Positions 28,197 to 36,331 of a stretch of 64,000 bases of DNA are shown here, in pieces (position 1 is the stretch's first letter; every line of letters starts with the position of its first letter). Source of the stretch: Oscillospiraceae bacterium (lineage in GTDB: Bacteria; Bacillota; Clostridia; Oscillospirales; CAG-272). The stretch lies in the NCBI GenBank assembly GCA_015063895.1, contig SVTG01000006.1:1-64000 (forward strand). Reading direction: 5' to 3'. A program made the position numbers and the translations under genes. Below the pieces are notes generated by a model. That model was not told where the DNA came from. It searched no databases and saw only the letters and a program-made list of their open reading frames with translations.

Positions 28197-28366
28197 GCTC
28201 CTGTGGGGTCAATCGACTCCGATGGAAGATTCAGCCACAACTATGGAATTTGCTATCGCTATGGCGAATCTTCAATGTCACACGCATAGCGTGTGAATGG
28301 AGTTCGATTCTTTGCAGGCGAGTTGCTTTTCTTGCTTGCCCCACCCCGTTCGGGGTGCCTTTTTTG
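28197..28366 (+). repeat. tRNA-like tandem repeat unit 2 (acceptor decayed)
   Basis: Same layout as unit 1, starting GCTCCTG (28197-28203). The first internal arm is a different sequence with the same kind of fold (GGGGTC-AATC-GACTCC, 28205-28220). The GAAGATTC arm and the CACACGC-type hairpin are kept. The T-arm copy (28299-28316) has two changes and the 3' acceptor strand and CCA are lost. A CACCCC/GGGGTG terminator hairpin follows (28342-28366). Confidence 0.8.
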
Positions 28367-28368
28367 GT

Positions 28369-28533
28369 GCTCCTGTGGGGTCAATCGACTCCGATGGAAG
28401 ATTCCGTCTTTACTGTAAAATCTGCTATCGCTATGGCGAATCTTCAATGGCACACGCGTAGCGTGTGAATGGAGTTCGATTCTCCGCACGCGATGCTTTT
28501 CTTGCTTGCCCCCACCTCGCGTGGGGGCTTTTT
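28369..28533 (+). repeat. tRNA-like tandem repeat unit 3 (acceptor decayed)
   Basis: It starts GCTCCTG (28369-28375), has GGGGTC/GACTCC (28377-28382 with 28387-28392), the GAAGATTC arm, the CACACGC hairpin and an intact T-arm copy (28471-28488). The sequence then diverges before the acceptor 3' strand. A GCCCCCAC/GTGGGGGC terminator with five T's closes the array (28508-28533). Confidence 0.8.
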
Positions 28534-28592
28534 GGTTCATGCCAAGAACGCGTGCCCCAACGCTACAATTTGTCACACTTTTTTAAATTTGC

Positions 28593-28621
28593 TTGCAATT
28601 TTCGGCGTGCGGTGTTATACT
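28593..28621 (+). promoter_or_regulatory. sigma-A promoter for the DUF554 gene
   Basis: TTGCAA (28593-28598), 17 bp, TATACT (28616-28621). Confidence 0.72.
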
Positions 28622-28661
28622 ACATATATATATTCTTTTACTGTTTTGGGAGGTCGTTTTT

Positions 28662-29402
28662 ATGACGAACTGGGCCCTGTGGGGAACGATTGTGAATACG
28701 GTCCTGGTGCTGATCGGCTCGCTTGTGGGTGTAGGTATCGGCAAGCTTTGCCACCGTGTTGGCAAAAACAGATCCGAAGGTCGGGCAAGCGGCGGCATCA
28801 CGGATAGCGTTATGCGCGCCATGGGACTTTGCGTGATCCTGATCGGCATTTCGGGTGCACTGAAAATGAATAACGTGCTGGTGGTGATCGTTTCTATGGC
28901 GATCGGCACCTTCCTTGGTGAGTTGATCGACCTTGACGCCATGGTCGGGCGCCTTGGCGCCGCCATTGAGCGCCGCTTCAAGCGCAAGGACGGCGGCATT
29001 GCCGAGGGGTTTGTCACGGCTACACTTTTGTTTTGTGTGGGCGCAATGACCGTCACAGGTGCCATTGAAAGCGGCATCAGCCACGTACATACCACCTATT
29101 ACGCCAAGGGCCTCATTGATATGGTGTCGGCCACCGTGTTTGCCACAACGCTTGGCGTGGGCGTCGCGCTGTCGGCGGTATCGGTATTTGTGGTACAGGC
29201 CGCCTTTACGCTGCTGGCTGTGCTGGCGGGCGGTGCGATTCCTGTGGCTGTGACGGGTGAGATGATCGCTGTCGGCTCGCTTTTGGTCGTGGCGATCGGC
29301 ACCAATCTGCTGGGCGTCACACGCATTAAGGTGATGAATATGCTGCCCGCTATGTTTTTACCGATCGCGTTGGTCCCGTTGTTTTCGTTATTACCGCTGT
29401 AA
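28662..29402 (+). CDS. DUF554 membrane protein (YdfK-like)
   Basis: This 246-residue protein has about six to seven membrane segments and the DUF554 start WALWGTIVNTVLVLIGSLVG. Other family segments are MAIGTFLGELIDLDAMVGRL and LLFCVGAMTVTGAIESGI, the latter a small-residue-rich helix typical of a channel or transporter. Its substrate is unknown. The ATG at 28662 is supported by GGGAGGT at 28648-28654. The next gene starts 18 bp later and is probably co-transcribed. Confidence 0.86.
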   Translation: MTNWALWGTIVNTVLVLIGSLVGVGIGKLCHRVGKNRSEGRASGGITDSVMRAMGLCVILIGISGALKMNNVLVVIVSMAIGTFLGELIDLDAMVGRLGAAIERRFKRKDGGIAEGFVTATLLFCVGAMTVTGAIESGISHVHTTYYAKGLIDMVSATVFATTLGVGVALSAVSVFVVQAAFTLLAVLAGGAIPVAVTGEMIAVGSLLVVAIGTNLLGVTRIKVMNMLPAMFLPIALVPLFSLLPL

Positions 29403-29420
29403 GGCTTGAAAGGAGAGCGT

Positions 29421-32400
29421 ATGGAATTTCGCGAATTTGTGCACGCCCCCGTGTGTTATGCCTTTTGCAGCAAGCCCCTCACGGTGCAGCTGCTGGTGCC
29501 CGAGGAGGGCATTTTGCCGAATATTCATCTTTGCTTTGAGGTGACGGGTGAAAGGCTGCAAAGCGGCAAGGTGCGTATGCACCCTTGCGATGGGTACCGT
29601 GCCGAGCAAAGCTATACCGTGCTTGCCGCTACGATCGAGGCATCTGCTATGGTGGGGGATAGCCTTACCTATCGCTTTATGAAGGATGGTGACGAGAGCG
29701 CGGCCTTTACCGTGCCGATTTGCGCCCCCGACACGTTACCTGCGCTGGTCATAACCGAAACCGCCGTGTACATCCCCCCGTACGCACCGTACGTTGAGCT
29801 GAAAAATACGGCCCCCGTGCCGCTGGATCTGTTTTCCTTTGACCTGCTGGCGGTGTCGCCCGACGGCACCGTGGGGCGCACGCGCCTGGCACAGAGTGCA
29901 GATCAGCATATTGTGCCCGCAAACGGCACCTGTGCGCTCTTTTTTGTCAAGGAGCCGATCGGCGAGGAAAATCGCGAGGAGGCTCTGGCGGCAATTTATG
30001 ACGCTTATGAGGCAAGATACCCGATGGCGTGCGCCGAGCTTGCCACCCGTCTATTGCTATATTTCTTTGTCGCCCTGACACCCGTGGCAGAGGCGGAGGA
30101 GGCTGCCGTTGTATTCGGCCGTTCTCATTTTGCCGATGCCTTGTATATCGTGCCGCATGGGAAGGGCATTGAACAGGCGGTGTATGCTGTCAAGCCCGTG
30201 CAAGTGCCCGAGCGCCGCGATGCGCGCTGCCGTATGTCTACGGTCTGGCAGTTTTCAGCCGACACGCCGCGCGAGGGGCGACTGGTGACCCCGAAGGCTT
30301 ACCCCACACCCGGCTTTTTGGGTGAGTGGCAATCCGAGCCTGATTTTGATTGCTGTGAGGCACCGACCGTATTGCCGATCCTGCCGCAGGCACGCACGTA
30401 TCTTGCCGACGGTGATGCGCGTATTTCCTTTGCCGTCATCGGTGGCGGCTGTGTGAACAGCGCACGGGTCTTTGTGAAAAACGGCACCGTGTACGAGCCT
30501 TTTGTGGCAACGATGGATACCAACGGTCATTTTACCGTTATTTTGCCTTTTTCCAAGCTCTCGCGTCTTGGCGAGGCGCTGTATTATTATATTGAGGTGC
30601 AGGGGGGGCTTTATGCCGTTGCGCTCGGTTCGCCCGAAAAGCCGCTTGTCAGCGCGGTTTGCGATAACTGCGGCCCCGAGATCCTTTGTTGCACCCCCGC
30701 ACCCTATCGGGTGCTTGAAAACGAGCACTCACCCGAAATTTCTATCACGTATTACGATATATCGGGTGTCAATCTCGGTATTTGCGCTCTGTGTCTTGAC
30801 GGGCTGAACGTGTCGGAGCACGCCACGTGGGAGCAGGGGCGGGTGCGGTATACCCCCGGGCATCTGGAGTACGGCACGCACACCGTAGAGATCACGCTGC
30901 GTGATATGCGCGGTAACCGCACCTATGAAAAATATGATTTTGCCATCGGCGACGGCAAGGAGATGAGCCTGTATTGCGGTCAGGTGCACAGCCACACCTT
31001 CGATTCCGACGGACGCGGCACACCCGAGGAGGCGTATCTTTATGCACGTGACACCACGCATATGGATTATTTCTCGGTGACCGAGCATTCCAATCTGTAT
31101 GAGCCTGTGGATTACGCGGCACAGCGTGCCATCGCCGATCGCTATAACGATCCCGGTAAATTTGCCGCCCTTTACGGCTTTGAAATGTCCTGGCGTGACG
31201 CCACGGGCTTGTGGGGGCATATCAATGTTTTGAACACCGAGTGGGCCTGCCATGATCCCGAGGGCGTTGATCTGCCTTCGTTTAACAGTCAGCTGGAGCA
31301 GCACCCGGAGGCGATCGCCATGTTCAATCACCCGGGCGACACGTGGGGAAATGCCAATGAATTTCGTCCCTGCAGCGAGGCGCTGCAAGAGATCTACGCA
31401 CTTTACGAGATGAACGGCCCCAGGCATCACCCCGGCTATGCGTTGGCGCTGGCCAAGGGCTGGCGCGTGGCACCGCTCCTCAACGAGGATAACCACGGTG
31501 CCGACTGGGGCAGCTCGGGCGGCATGGGCTTCGTGCTGGCGCCCGCCCTTACGCGTGAAAATATCCTTGACGGTATGCGCCGTCGCCGTACCTATACCAC
31601 CAACGACCGCACCATGCGCGTATATTACCGCGTAAACGGTGAGTGGCTTGGCTCTGTTTTGCACGCGCCCACACAGCTTGACGTTGAGATCAACGTCACG
31701 ACCGAGCACGAGTGCGGTATCGGGCGGCTGGAGCTGCTGGCCGAGGATAATATCGTGGTGGCCGAGGTCGAGGCAGGGGCGCTGTCGGAATTTTGCTGGC
31801 GCCTGGAGCTTCCCCCCGATTTTGATTACTATTATCTGCGCATCACGGGTATGGGCGCGAGCACCTATACGGTGACCGCCCCCGTCTTTGTGGAGGGCAG
31901 AGATGCACTCACGCTTCAGAAGCTGCAATACGGTATCAGCGAGGATCCCGAGCACCCTCACGTGGTGCTGGCAAGCCTGAAGAACACCGGTGACAGGCAG
32001 CTCTCTGACGTGACGGTGGATCTGTATCTTACGAGTGACAATGCATTTACCCTGCGGCGTCTGGCGCCCTTTGAGGAGGTGCACGTCGGTAAGCTTGCCC
32101 CGGGTGAGGTGCGCGTCGTATCGCGCCGCTTGCCCGACGTGCCGATGGGGCACCGCGTGGTGGCTGTGGTGTCGGGTAATTGCGGCAAGGAGCGCTATGC
32201 CGACACGGGCTACGTGATGATCTCGCCCCTCACGGTTACCAAGCTGCTGCCGCTGACCTCGGCAGTAGAGCACGAGGGCGTGACGGTAGAAAATCCCTTT
32301 GCCTACGTGGAGCTTTATAACCACACGCAGCGCCCCATTGATCTGAAGGGCTACTCGCTTGGCGTGTGGCGCGGCGTAGGGGCGGGTGCCGTGCCCGCCG

Positions 32401-32963
32401 AGGATCGCGTGCTGGCGCTTGACGGCTATACGCTACCGCCCCAAAGCACGCTTGTGGTGTGGGTAAAGCGGGCGGGCAATCCGCTGACCGCCGCCGATTT
32501 CAATGCCCATTACGGGGTGAATCTGCTGGAGGGCGAGGATCTGCTGATCACCGAGGCGCTGACGCTTCCGACCTCTAACAGCGCCAAAAAGGTGGATATC
32601 CGCCGCGGCAAGGAGATCCTGGCGCGTGCGACCTACGGGTATCATTGCACGCACGATACCGACGTTGTGCCCGATCAGCCCCTTTGCTACGTGCACGTGC
32701 CGCACCGCACGGTGCGTGAGCGGTTTTTGCCGCAGGGTGCGGAGGGCGAGGTATTGCCGGGCAAGCTGCTGGCGCAGCAGGTACAGCGCACCTTAAAAGG
32801 CCTTTGCCGCAAGTGCGAGGCCGTGGAGGCCGAGCGCTCGGCCGTGCGTCGCGAGGTGTTTACGCGTCTGACAAAGGCCTCACTCGTGCCCTTCCGCGCC
32901 GCCGCGTTCGTCGCGAGCGCCGTATCGGCCTTCAAGGGCTTCTTTGACACGAAGGATCCATAA
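29421..32963 (+). CDS. large PHP-domain metallohydrolase (CehA/McbA-like) with lamin-tail-like domains
   Basis: This 1180-residue protein has a central PHP/CehA-McbA-type domain: YCGQVHSHTFDSDGRG and DYFSVTEHSN (metal ligands), a later FNHPGDTWGN and LNEDNHGADWG. It is flanked by beta-rich regions. Two stretches, YAPYVELKNTAPVPLDLFSF near residue 125 and FAYVELYNHTQRPIDLKGYS near residue 960, resemble lamin-tail domains. No signal peptide is visible, although lamin-tail and beta domains are usually extracytoplasmic. Family members are phosphoesterases or carbamate hydrolases; the substrate here is unknown. The start at 29421 follows AAAGGAG. The stop codon abuts the left arm of a palindrome-array element. 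Confidence 0.72.
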   Translation: MEFREFVHAPVCYAFCSKPLTVQLLVPEEGILPNIHLCFEVTGERLQSGKVRMHPCDGYRAEQSYTVLAATIEASAMVGDSLTYRFMKDGDESAAFTVPICAPDTLPALVITETAVYIPPYAPYVELKNTAPVPLDLFSFDLLAVSPDGTVGRTRLAQSADQHIVPANGTCALFFVKEPIGEENREEALAAIYDAYEARYPMACAELATRLLLYFFVALTPVAEAEEAAVVFGRSHFADALYIVPHGKGIEQAVYAVKPVQVPERRDARCRMSTVWQFSADTPREGRLVTPKAYPTPGFLGEWQSEPDFDCCEAPTVLPILPQARTYLADGDARISFAVIGGGCVNSARVFVKNGTVYEPFVATMDTNGHFTVILPFSKLSRLGEALYYYIEVQGGLYAVALGSPEKPLVSAVCDNCGPEILCCTPAPYRVLENEHSPEISITYYDISGVNLGICALCLDGLNVSEHATWEQGRVRYTPGHLEYGTHTVEITLRDMRGNRTYEKYDFAIGDGKEMSLYCGQVHSHTFDSDGRGTPEEAYLYARDTTHMDYFSVTEHSNLYEPVDYAAQRAIADRYNDPGKFAALYGFEMSWRDATGLWGHINVLNTEWACHDPEGVDLPSFNSQLEQHPEAIAMFNHPGDTWGNANEFRPCSEALQEIYALYEMNGPRHHPGYALALAKGWRVAPLLNEDNHGADWGSSGGMGFVLAPALTRENILDGMRRRRTYTTNDRTMRVYYRVNGEWLGSVLHAPTQLDVEINVTTEHECGIGRLELLAEDNIVVAEVEAGALSEFCWRLELPPDFDYYYLRITGMGASTYTVTAPVFVEGRDALTLQKLQYGISEDPEHPHVVLASLKNTGDRQLSDVTVDLYLTSDNAFTLRRLAPFEEVHVGKLAPGEVRVVSRRLPDVPMGHRVVAVVSGNCGKERYADTGYVMISPLTVTKLLPLTSAVEHEGVTVENPFAYVELYNHTQRPIDLKGYSLGVWRGVGAGAVPAEDRVLALDGYTLPPQSTLVVWVKRAGNPLTAADFNAHYGVNLLEGEDLLITEALTLPTSNSAKKVDIRRGKEILARATYGYHCTHDTDVVPDQPLCYVHVPHRTVRERFLPQGAEGEVLPGKLLAQQVQRTLKGLCRKCEAVEAERSAVRREVFTRLTKASLVPFRAAAFVASAVSAFKGFFDTKDP

Positions 32964-33020
32964 AAAAAGCGCTTGATGCGAAGGGCTGATGTTCTTATCG
33001 GAAAAATTGTATAACACACG

Positions 33021-33068
33021 GTAGGGGCGAACTGCGTTCGCCCGCGGGCGTTCACAGAACGCCCCTAC
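33021..33068. repeat. dumbbell inverted repeat (GTAGGGGCG type)
   Basis: GTAGGGGCG (33021-33029) and CGCCCCTAC (33060-33068) enclose two back-to-back hairpins with GGGCGAAC/GTTCGCCC and GGGCGTTC/GAACGCCC stems. The GTAGGGGCGA core also begins the 48-bp repeats at 62.4 kb. Confidence 0.8.
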
Positions 33069-33107
33069 GGACAAGCAAAATTTGATACGCAGAAAACAAA
33101 TAATTAA

Positions 33108-33148
33108 CCCCGACAGATTTTTTAACAGTCTGTCGGGGCTCTTTTTTC
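33108..33148 (+). terminator. terminator inside element A
   Basis: CCCCGACAGA (33108-33117) pairs with TCTGTCGGGG (33129-33138), followed by CTCTTTTTT. The T-run is on the plus strand; the DMP19 gene on minus ends just beyond it. Confidence 0.75.
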
Positions 33149-33163
33149 TTGATAAATCGACTT

Positions 33164-33565
33164 TTACAATTCAATAGTTTTAGCGTATTTTTCTAACAAT
33201 TCATTAAGTACTGCTTCATTTTCATAAAAAACATTGTCACACTGCTCCAAAGTTTCTTCAGCGTGTTCATCTTCTTTTTCTTTTAACACCAAATATGCTT
33301 TATACGCTTTCTGAAGATTATCTTTATGTATTGCAGGGAGAATATTTTCTAAAGCCGACATCTCATTTTGTACACCTGTAGCATTTTCAGCATTTGTGAA
33401 ATACTGATCATGTCCTCCGTTATTGATCTCGCTTTGATATGTCATCAGTTGAGCATACGGAGCGTCTGCTTGTTCCGCAGCCCATAATTCCCACATTTTA
33501 TTCCATTTGCGTTGATCTTCAGTCAAGTCCACTTTCTTTTTTCTAAAAAAATTAAACAATGACAT
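33164..33565 (-). CDS. DMP19-family (DUF4375) protein
   Basis: This 133-residue acidic protein contains the family signature YQSEINNGGHDQYFTN (about residues 63-78), as in DMP19-like proteins. The N-terminus is MSLFNFFRKKKVDLTEDQRK. The family's function is not firmly established; some members sit in polymorphic-toxin immunity loci. The gene is clearly more AT-rich than its neighbours and lies inside a repeat-bounded element, which points to horizontal transfer. The ribosome binding site is AAAGGGG. No toxin gene is adjacent. Confidence 0.72.
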   Translation of the reverse strand: MSLFNFFRKKKVDLTEDQRKWNKMWELWAAEQADAPYAQLMTYQSEINNGGHDQYFTNAENATGVQNEMSALENILPAIHKDNLQKAYKAYLVLKEKEDEHAEETLEQCDNVFYENEAVLNELLEKYAKTIEL

Positions 33566-33679
33566 TCTATCGCCCCTTTACTAAAATTTTATTTACCGCT
33601 CCGTTTTATCGCCAGTTTCGCCTTTGTATTACAAAGACTTGGGCTAAGCCCATACCCCTATAATACTGATGAGAAAGCA

Positions 33680-33884
33680 AGGGTGATATTCCGACTTCGT
33701 CGGAGTGATATTATCGCTGACGCGATAGTGATATTGAAGCCTTGCGGCTTCAGTGATATTTTATTCGCCACAAAACTCGCGTAGCGAATATCACTCGGCG
33801 CAAGCCGAATATCACTGCGTAGCAATACAACTCGCCAAAGGCGAATAAAACTGGCGTGATACTCCGCTAAGAGTATCACGCCAA
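33680..33884. repeat. hairpin array of element A with GTGATATT/ATATCAC spacers
   Basis: Successive small stems are CCGAC/GTCGG, ATCGC/GCGAT, GAAGCC/GGCTTC, ATTCGC/GCGAAT and TCGGC/GCCGA. They are separated by GTGATATT to the left of the ATTCGC stem and by ATATCAC to its right, so the array is itself roughly inverted-symmetric. It ends in the 12-bp palindrome GGCGTGATACTC/GAGTATCACGCC. Nothing coding is seen. Confidence 0.85.
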
Positions 33885-33918
33885 GCATCAAGCGCTTTTT
33901 CGTTTGCGGCAGCTGCCG

Positions 33919-34644
33919 TTATTCAAGAATGTTTGAGGTGATCATATCCACGCCCCACGCGGCCAGCTGCTCGGCGGCTTCCTTGTCGTCAACCGTCCAG
34001 GCGTTTACCGTAATGCCGTTTTCGTGGCAAAGGGCAATGTTCTCGGCGCTCAGAGCCTTGTAGTTGATATCCAGGTCAAATTTGCCTGCCAGCAACCGCC
34101 CGAGCAGATCCTCGTCAAAGGTGGAGATCAGGAACTGCGCGCTGGCCTCGGGGTGCTTGCGGTGCAGATACACGAGGTTGTCGTAGCAAAACGAGATAAA
34201 GGTGGTATGCTCCAGATATCCAAGCCCTTCAATGATATCGCAGATCTCGTAGATATCGGCCTCGGCAAAGGCGTTTTTCAGCTCCAGTACGGCGCATTTC
34301 TCGTATTTTTTGCAAATGCCGATATATTCCTCAAGCGAGGGCAGACAAAGGTCGCTTCTGCTCTTTTTGCCGCTTGCCTTATCAAAGACCGTCAGGCGTC
34401 TGAGGGTGTCAAAGGTCGTGGCCTCTACCGTTACGTTGTCGCCCGTCACACGTCGGGTGTTATCGTCGTGAATGACGATATATTTGCCGTCAACGGTCTT
34501 GTGAATGTCGGTCTCAATGCCGTAATACGAGCGATTGCCCGCTGCCACAAAGGCGGCGTTGGTGTTTTCGCTCTCAAGGCCGCTGCAGCCGCGGTGCGCA
34601 ACCATCAAGGGCTTTTTTTCGCAGTTGATCTTGATCGTATTCAT
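33919..34644 (-). CDS. glycerophosphodiester phosphodiesterase
   Basis: This 241-residue TIM-barrel enzyme hydrolyses glycerophosphodiesters to glycerol 3-phosphate and an alcohol. Family motifs are VAHRGCSGLESENT (residues about 15-28, with catalytic His and the Glu ligand), GIETDIHKTVDGKYIVIHDD (metal ligands and second His) and VNAWTVDD near the end. There is no signal peptide, so it is cytoplasmic and may act on glycerophosphodiesters released by lipid turnover. It is the last gene of a four-gene minus-strand operon, 15 bp after glnS. Confidence 0.92.
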   Translation of the reverse strand: MNTIKINCEKKPLMVAHRGCSGLESENTNAAFVAAGNRSYYGIETDIHKTVDGKYIVIHDDNTRRVTGDNVTVEATTFDTLRRLTVFDKASGKKSRSDLCLPSLEEYIGICKKYEKCAVLELKNAFAEADIYEICDIIEGLGYLEHTTFISFCYDNLVYLHRKHPEASAQFLISTFDEDLLGRLLAGKFDLDINYKALSAENIALCHENGITVNAWTVDDKEAAEQLAAWGVDMITSNILE

Positions 34645-34659
34645 GGTAGCTGCCTCCTG

Positions 34660-36318
34660 TTATTTTTTGGGAAAGCTGTCCTTTAACCCGACTACGCGGT
34701 TGAAGGTGTCGGGATTTTTCGTGTCCTTGCAGAAATATCCGACGCGCACAAACTGGAACTTATCACCGGGCTTGGCATCGGCAACACAGGGCTCAACGAA
34801 GGCGCCGCTCATACGGGCCAGGGAATCCTTGTTGAGGAAATCGAGATAGGTCTTGCCCTCGGGCACGTCGGCGGTGTTTTCAATGTCGAACAGACGCTCG
34901 TAAAGCATCATGGTGGCGGGCTTTGCGTGCTTGGCGGAGAGCCAATGAATGGTGCCCTTGATCTTGCGGCCGTCTGCGGGCATGCCGTTACCGGTCTCAA
35001 GGTCGGCGGTGGCGTGAATGCACTTGATGCTGCCGTCGTCGTTCTTTTCAATGCCGGCATACTTGATGATATAGCCGCCCATCAGGCGCACCTCGCCGTC
35101 GGGCTTCAGGCGGAAGAATTTGGGGGGCGGTACCTCGGCAAAATCCTCGGCCTCGATATAGATCTCGCGGCTCATCGGCACCTGGCGCGTGCCAAGCTCG
35201 GGCTTTTGCGGGTGATTGGGCAGTGCGATCATTTCCTCGCGCTCCTCGGGGTAGTTGTCAATGATCACCTTCACGGGATCCACGACCGCCACGCGACGCA
35301 GGGCGTTTTCGTTCAGATCGTCACGCACGCACGCCTCCAGCTGACGGATATCCACCGTGTGGTCGGTGTTGGTCACACCCGCCTCGCGCACAAAGGTAAA
35401 GAGTGCCTCGGGGGTGTAGCCGCGACGGCGCAGACCGCAAAGCGTAGGCAGACGGGGGTCGTCCCAGCCGTCAACGTGTCCTTCCTCAACCAGCTGGCGG
35501 AGGTAGCGCTTCGACATCACGGTATAGGTGATATTCATGCGGCCGAACTCCCACTGGTGGGGCTTCTTTTCAAAGCCGATCTTATCCACCACCCAGTCGT
35601 AAAGCGGACGGTGATTGCGGAACTCACTCGAGCAAAGCGAGTGGGTGATGCCCTCCAGCGCGTCCTGAATGGGGTGGGCAAAATCGTACATCGGGTAAAC
35701 GCACCACTCGTCACCCTGGCGGTGATGGTGAATGTGCTTGATGCGGTAAATGACAGGGTCGCGCAGATAGGGGTTATCCGAGGAGGGGGCGATCTTGGCA
35801 CGCAGCGTGCGCGCACCGTCGGGAAATTCACCCGCTCTCATACGCTCAAAAAGGTCAAGGTTTTCCTCCACCGAGCGATTGCGGTAGGGGGATTCCTTAG
35901 AGGCCACGGCGCGGTCGGTGCCCTTGTAATCGGCAAGGTCGTCCTTGGAGAGGTCGCACACGTAGGCATCGCCCTGGCGGATCAGCTGTACGGCAAATTC
36001 ATAGCACTTGCCAAAATAATCCGAGCCGTAAAAGACGCCGCCCGTGGGGGTGGCACCCAGCCACTCCAGGTCCTCGCGGATCGAGCGCACAAACTCGTCG
36101 CTCTCCTTAGCGGGGTTGGTATCGTCGTAGCGGAGGTTGAAAAGGCCGTCATATTTGTTGGCAACGTCGGTGTTGATGCAGATCGCCTTTACCGAGCCGA
36201 TATGCAGATAGCCGTTCGGCTCGGGGGGAAAGCGGGTATGGATCTTCAACGAGGGGTTGTCCTGCAGGTCCTTGTCAATGATATCGTGTATAAAATTACT
36301 GCTGATGATCTCTTCCAT
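34660..36318 (-). CDS. glnS: glutaminyl-tRNA synthetase
   Basis: This 552-residue class I enzyme charges tRNA-Gln directly. It has FPPEPNGYLHIGSVKAI (HIGH motif, about residues 31-47), RYDDTNPAKE, and the KMSKS equivalent VMSKRYLRQLV. A beta-barrel anticodon-binding domain forms the C-terminus. GlnRS is the enzyme seen here, whereas many Bacillota make Gln-tRNA by the transamidation route; no gat genes are in this window. The gene follows gltX by 13 bp, placing the two paralogous enzymes in one transcript. Confidence 0.96.
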   Translation of the reverse strand: MEEIISSNFIHDIIDKDLQDNPSLKIHTRFPPEPNGYLHIGSVKAICINTDVANKYDGLFNLRYDDTNPAKESDEFVRSIREDLEWLGATPTGGVFYGSDYFGKCYEFAVQLIRQGDAYVCDLSKDDLADYKGTDRAVASKESPYRNRSVEENLDLFERMRAGEFPDGARTLRAKIAPSSDNPYLRDPVIYRIKHIHHHRQGDEWCVYPMYDFAHPIQDALEGITHSLCSSEFRNHRPLYDWVVDKIGFEKKPHQWEFGRMNITYTVMSKRYLRQLVEEGHVDGWDDPRLPTLCGLRRRGYTPEALFTFVREAGVTNTDHTVDIRQLEACVRDDLNENALRRVAVVDPVKVIIDNYPEEREEMIALPNHPQKPELGTRQVPMSREIYIEAEDFAEVPPPKFFRLKPDGEVRLMGGYIIKYAGIEKNDDGSIKCIHATADLETGNGMPADGRKIKGTIHWLSAKHAKPATMMLYERLFDIENTADVPEGKTYLDFLNKDSLARMSGAFVEPCVADAKPGDKFQFVRVGYFCKDTKNPDTFNRVVGLKDSFPKK

Positions 36319-36331
36319 TTTTACACCTCTG

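Larger units (their letters stand above)
32964..33900. mobile_element. palindrome-array element A, carrying a DMP19 gene, between the arms of a split terminator
   Basis: The 16-bp perfect inverted repeat AAAAAGCGCTTGATGC (32964-32979) and its complement (33885-33900) brackets 905 bp. The arms look like a bidirectional terminator between the convergent PHP and GDPD genes. Inside, in order, are TGATGTTCTTATCGGA, a dumbbell repeat, an internal terminator, a minus-strand AT-rich gene, a block shared with element B (about 33610-33662), a hairpin array with GTGATATT/ATATCAC spacers, and the palindrome GGCGTGATACTC/GAGTATCACGCC. No transposase is encoded. No target-site duplication is obvious. Confidence 0.75.

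Noticed and set aside
28127..28468. 113-codon open frame in the tRNA-like repeats
   Set aside because: It reads through hairpins, terminators and T-arm copies, is repeated with the units and has no plausible start signal.
27300..28600. Prophage or integrative element at tRNA-Lys
   Set aside because: No integrase, phage or conjugation genes are present; only short repeats are seen.
33680..33884. CRISPR-like array in element A
   Set aside because: The short GTGATATT/ATATCAC motifs are too short and separate small palindromes rather than spacers of constant length.
32964..33900. Group IIC intron at a terminator
   Set aside because: There is no reverse transcriptase and no domain V-like catalytic hairpin; the element is internally palindromic.
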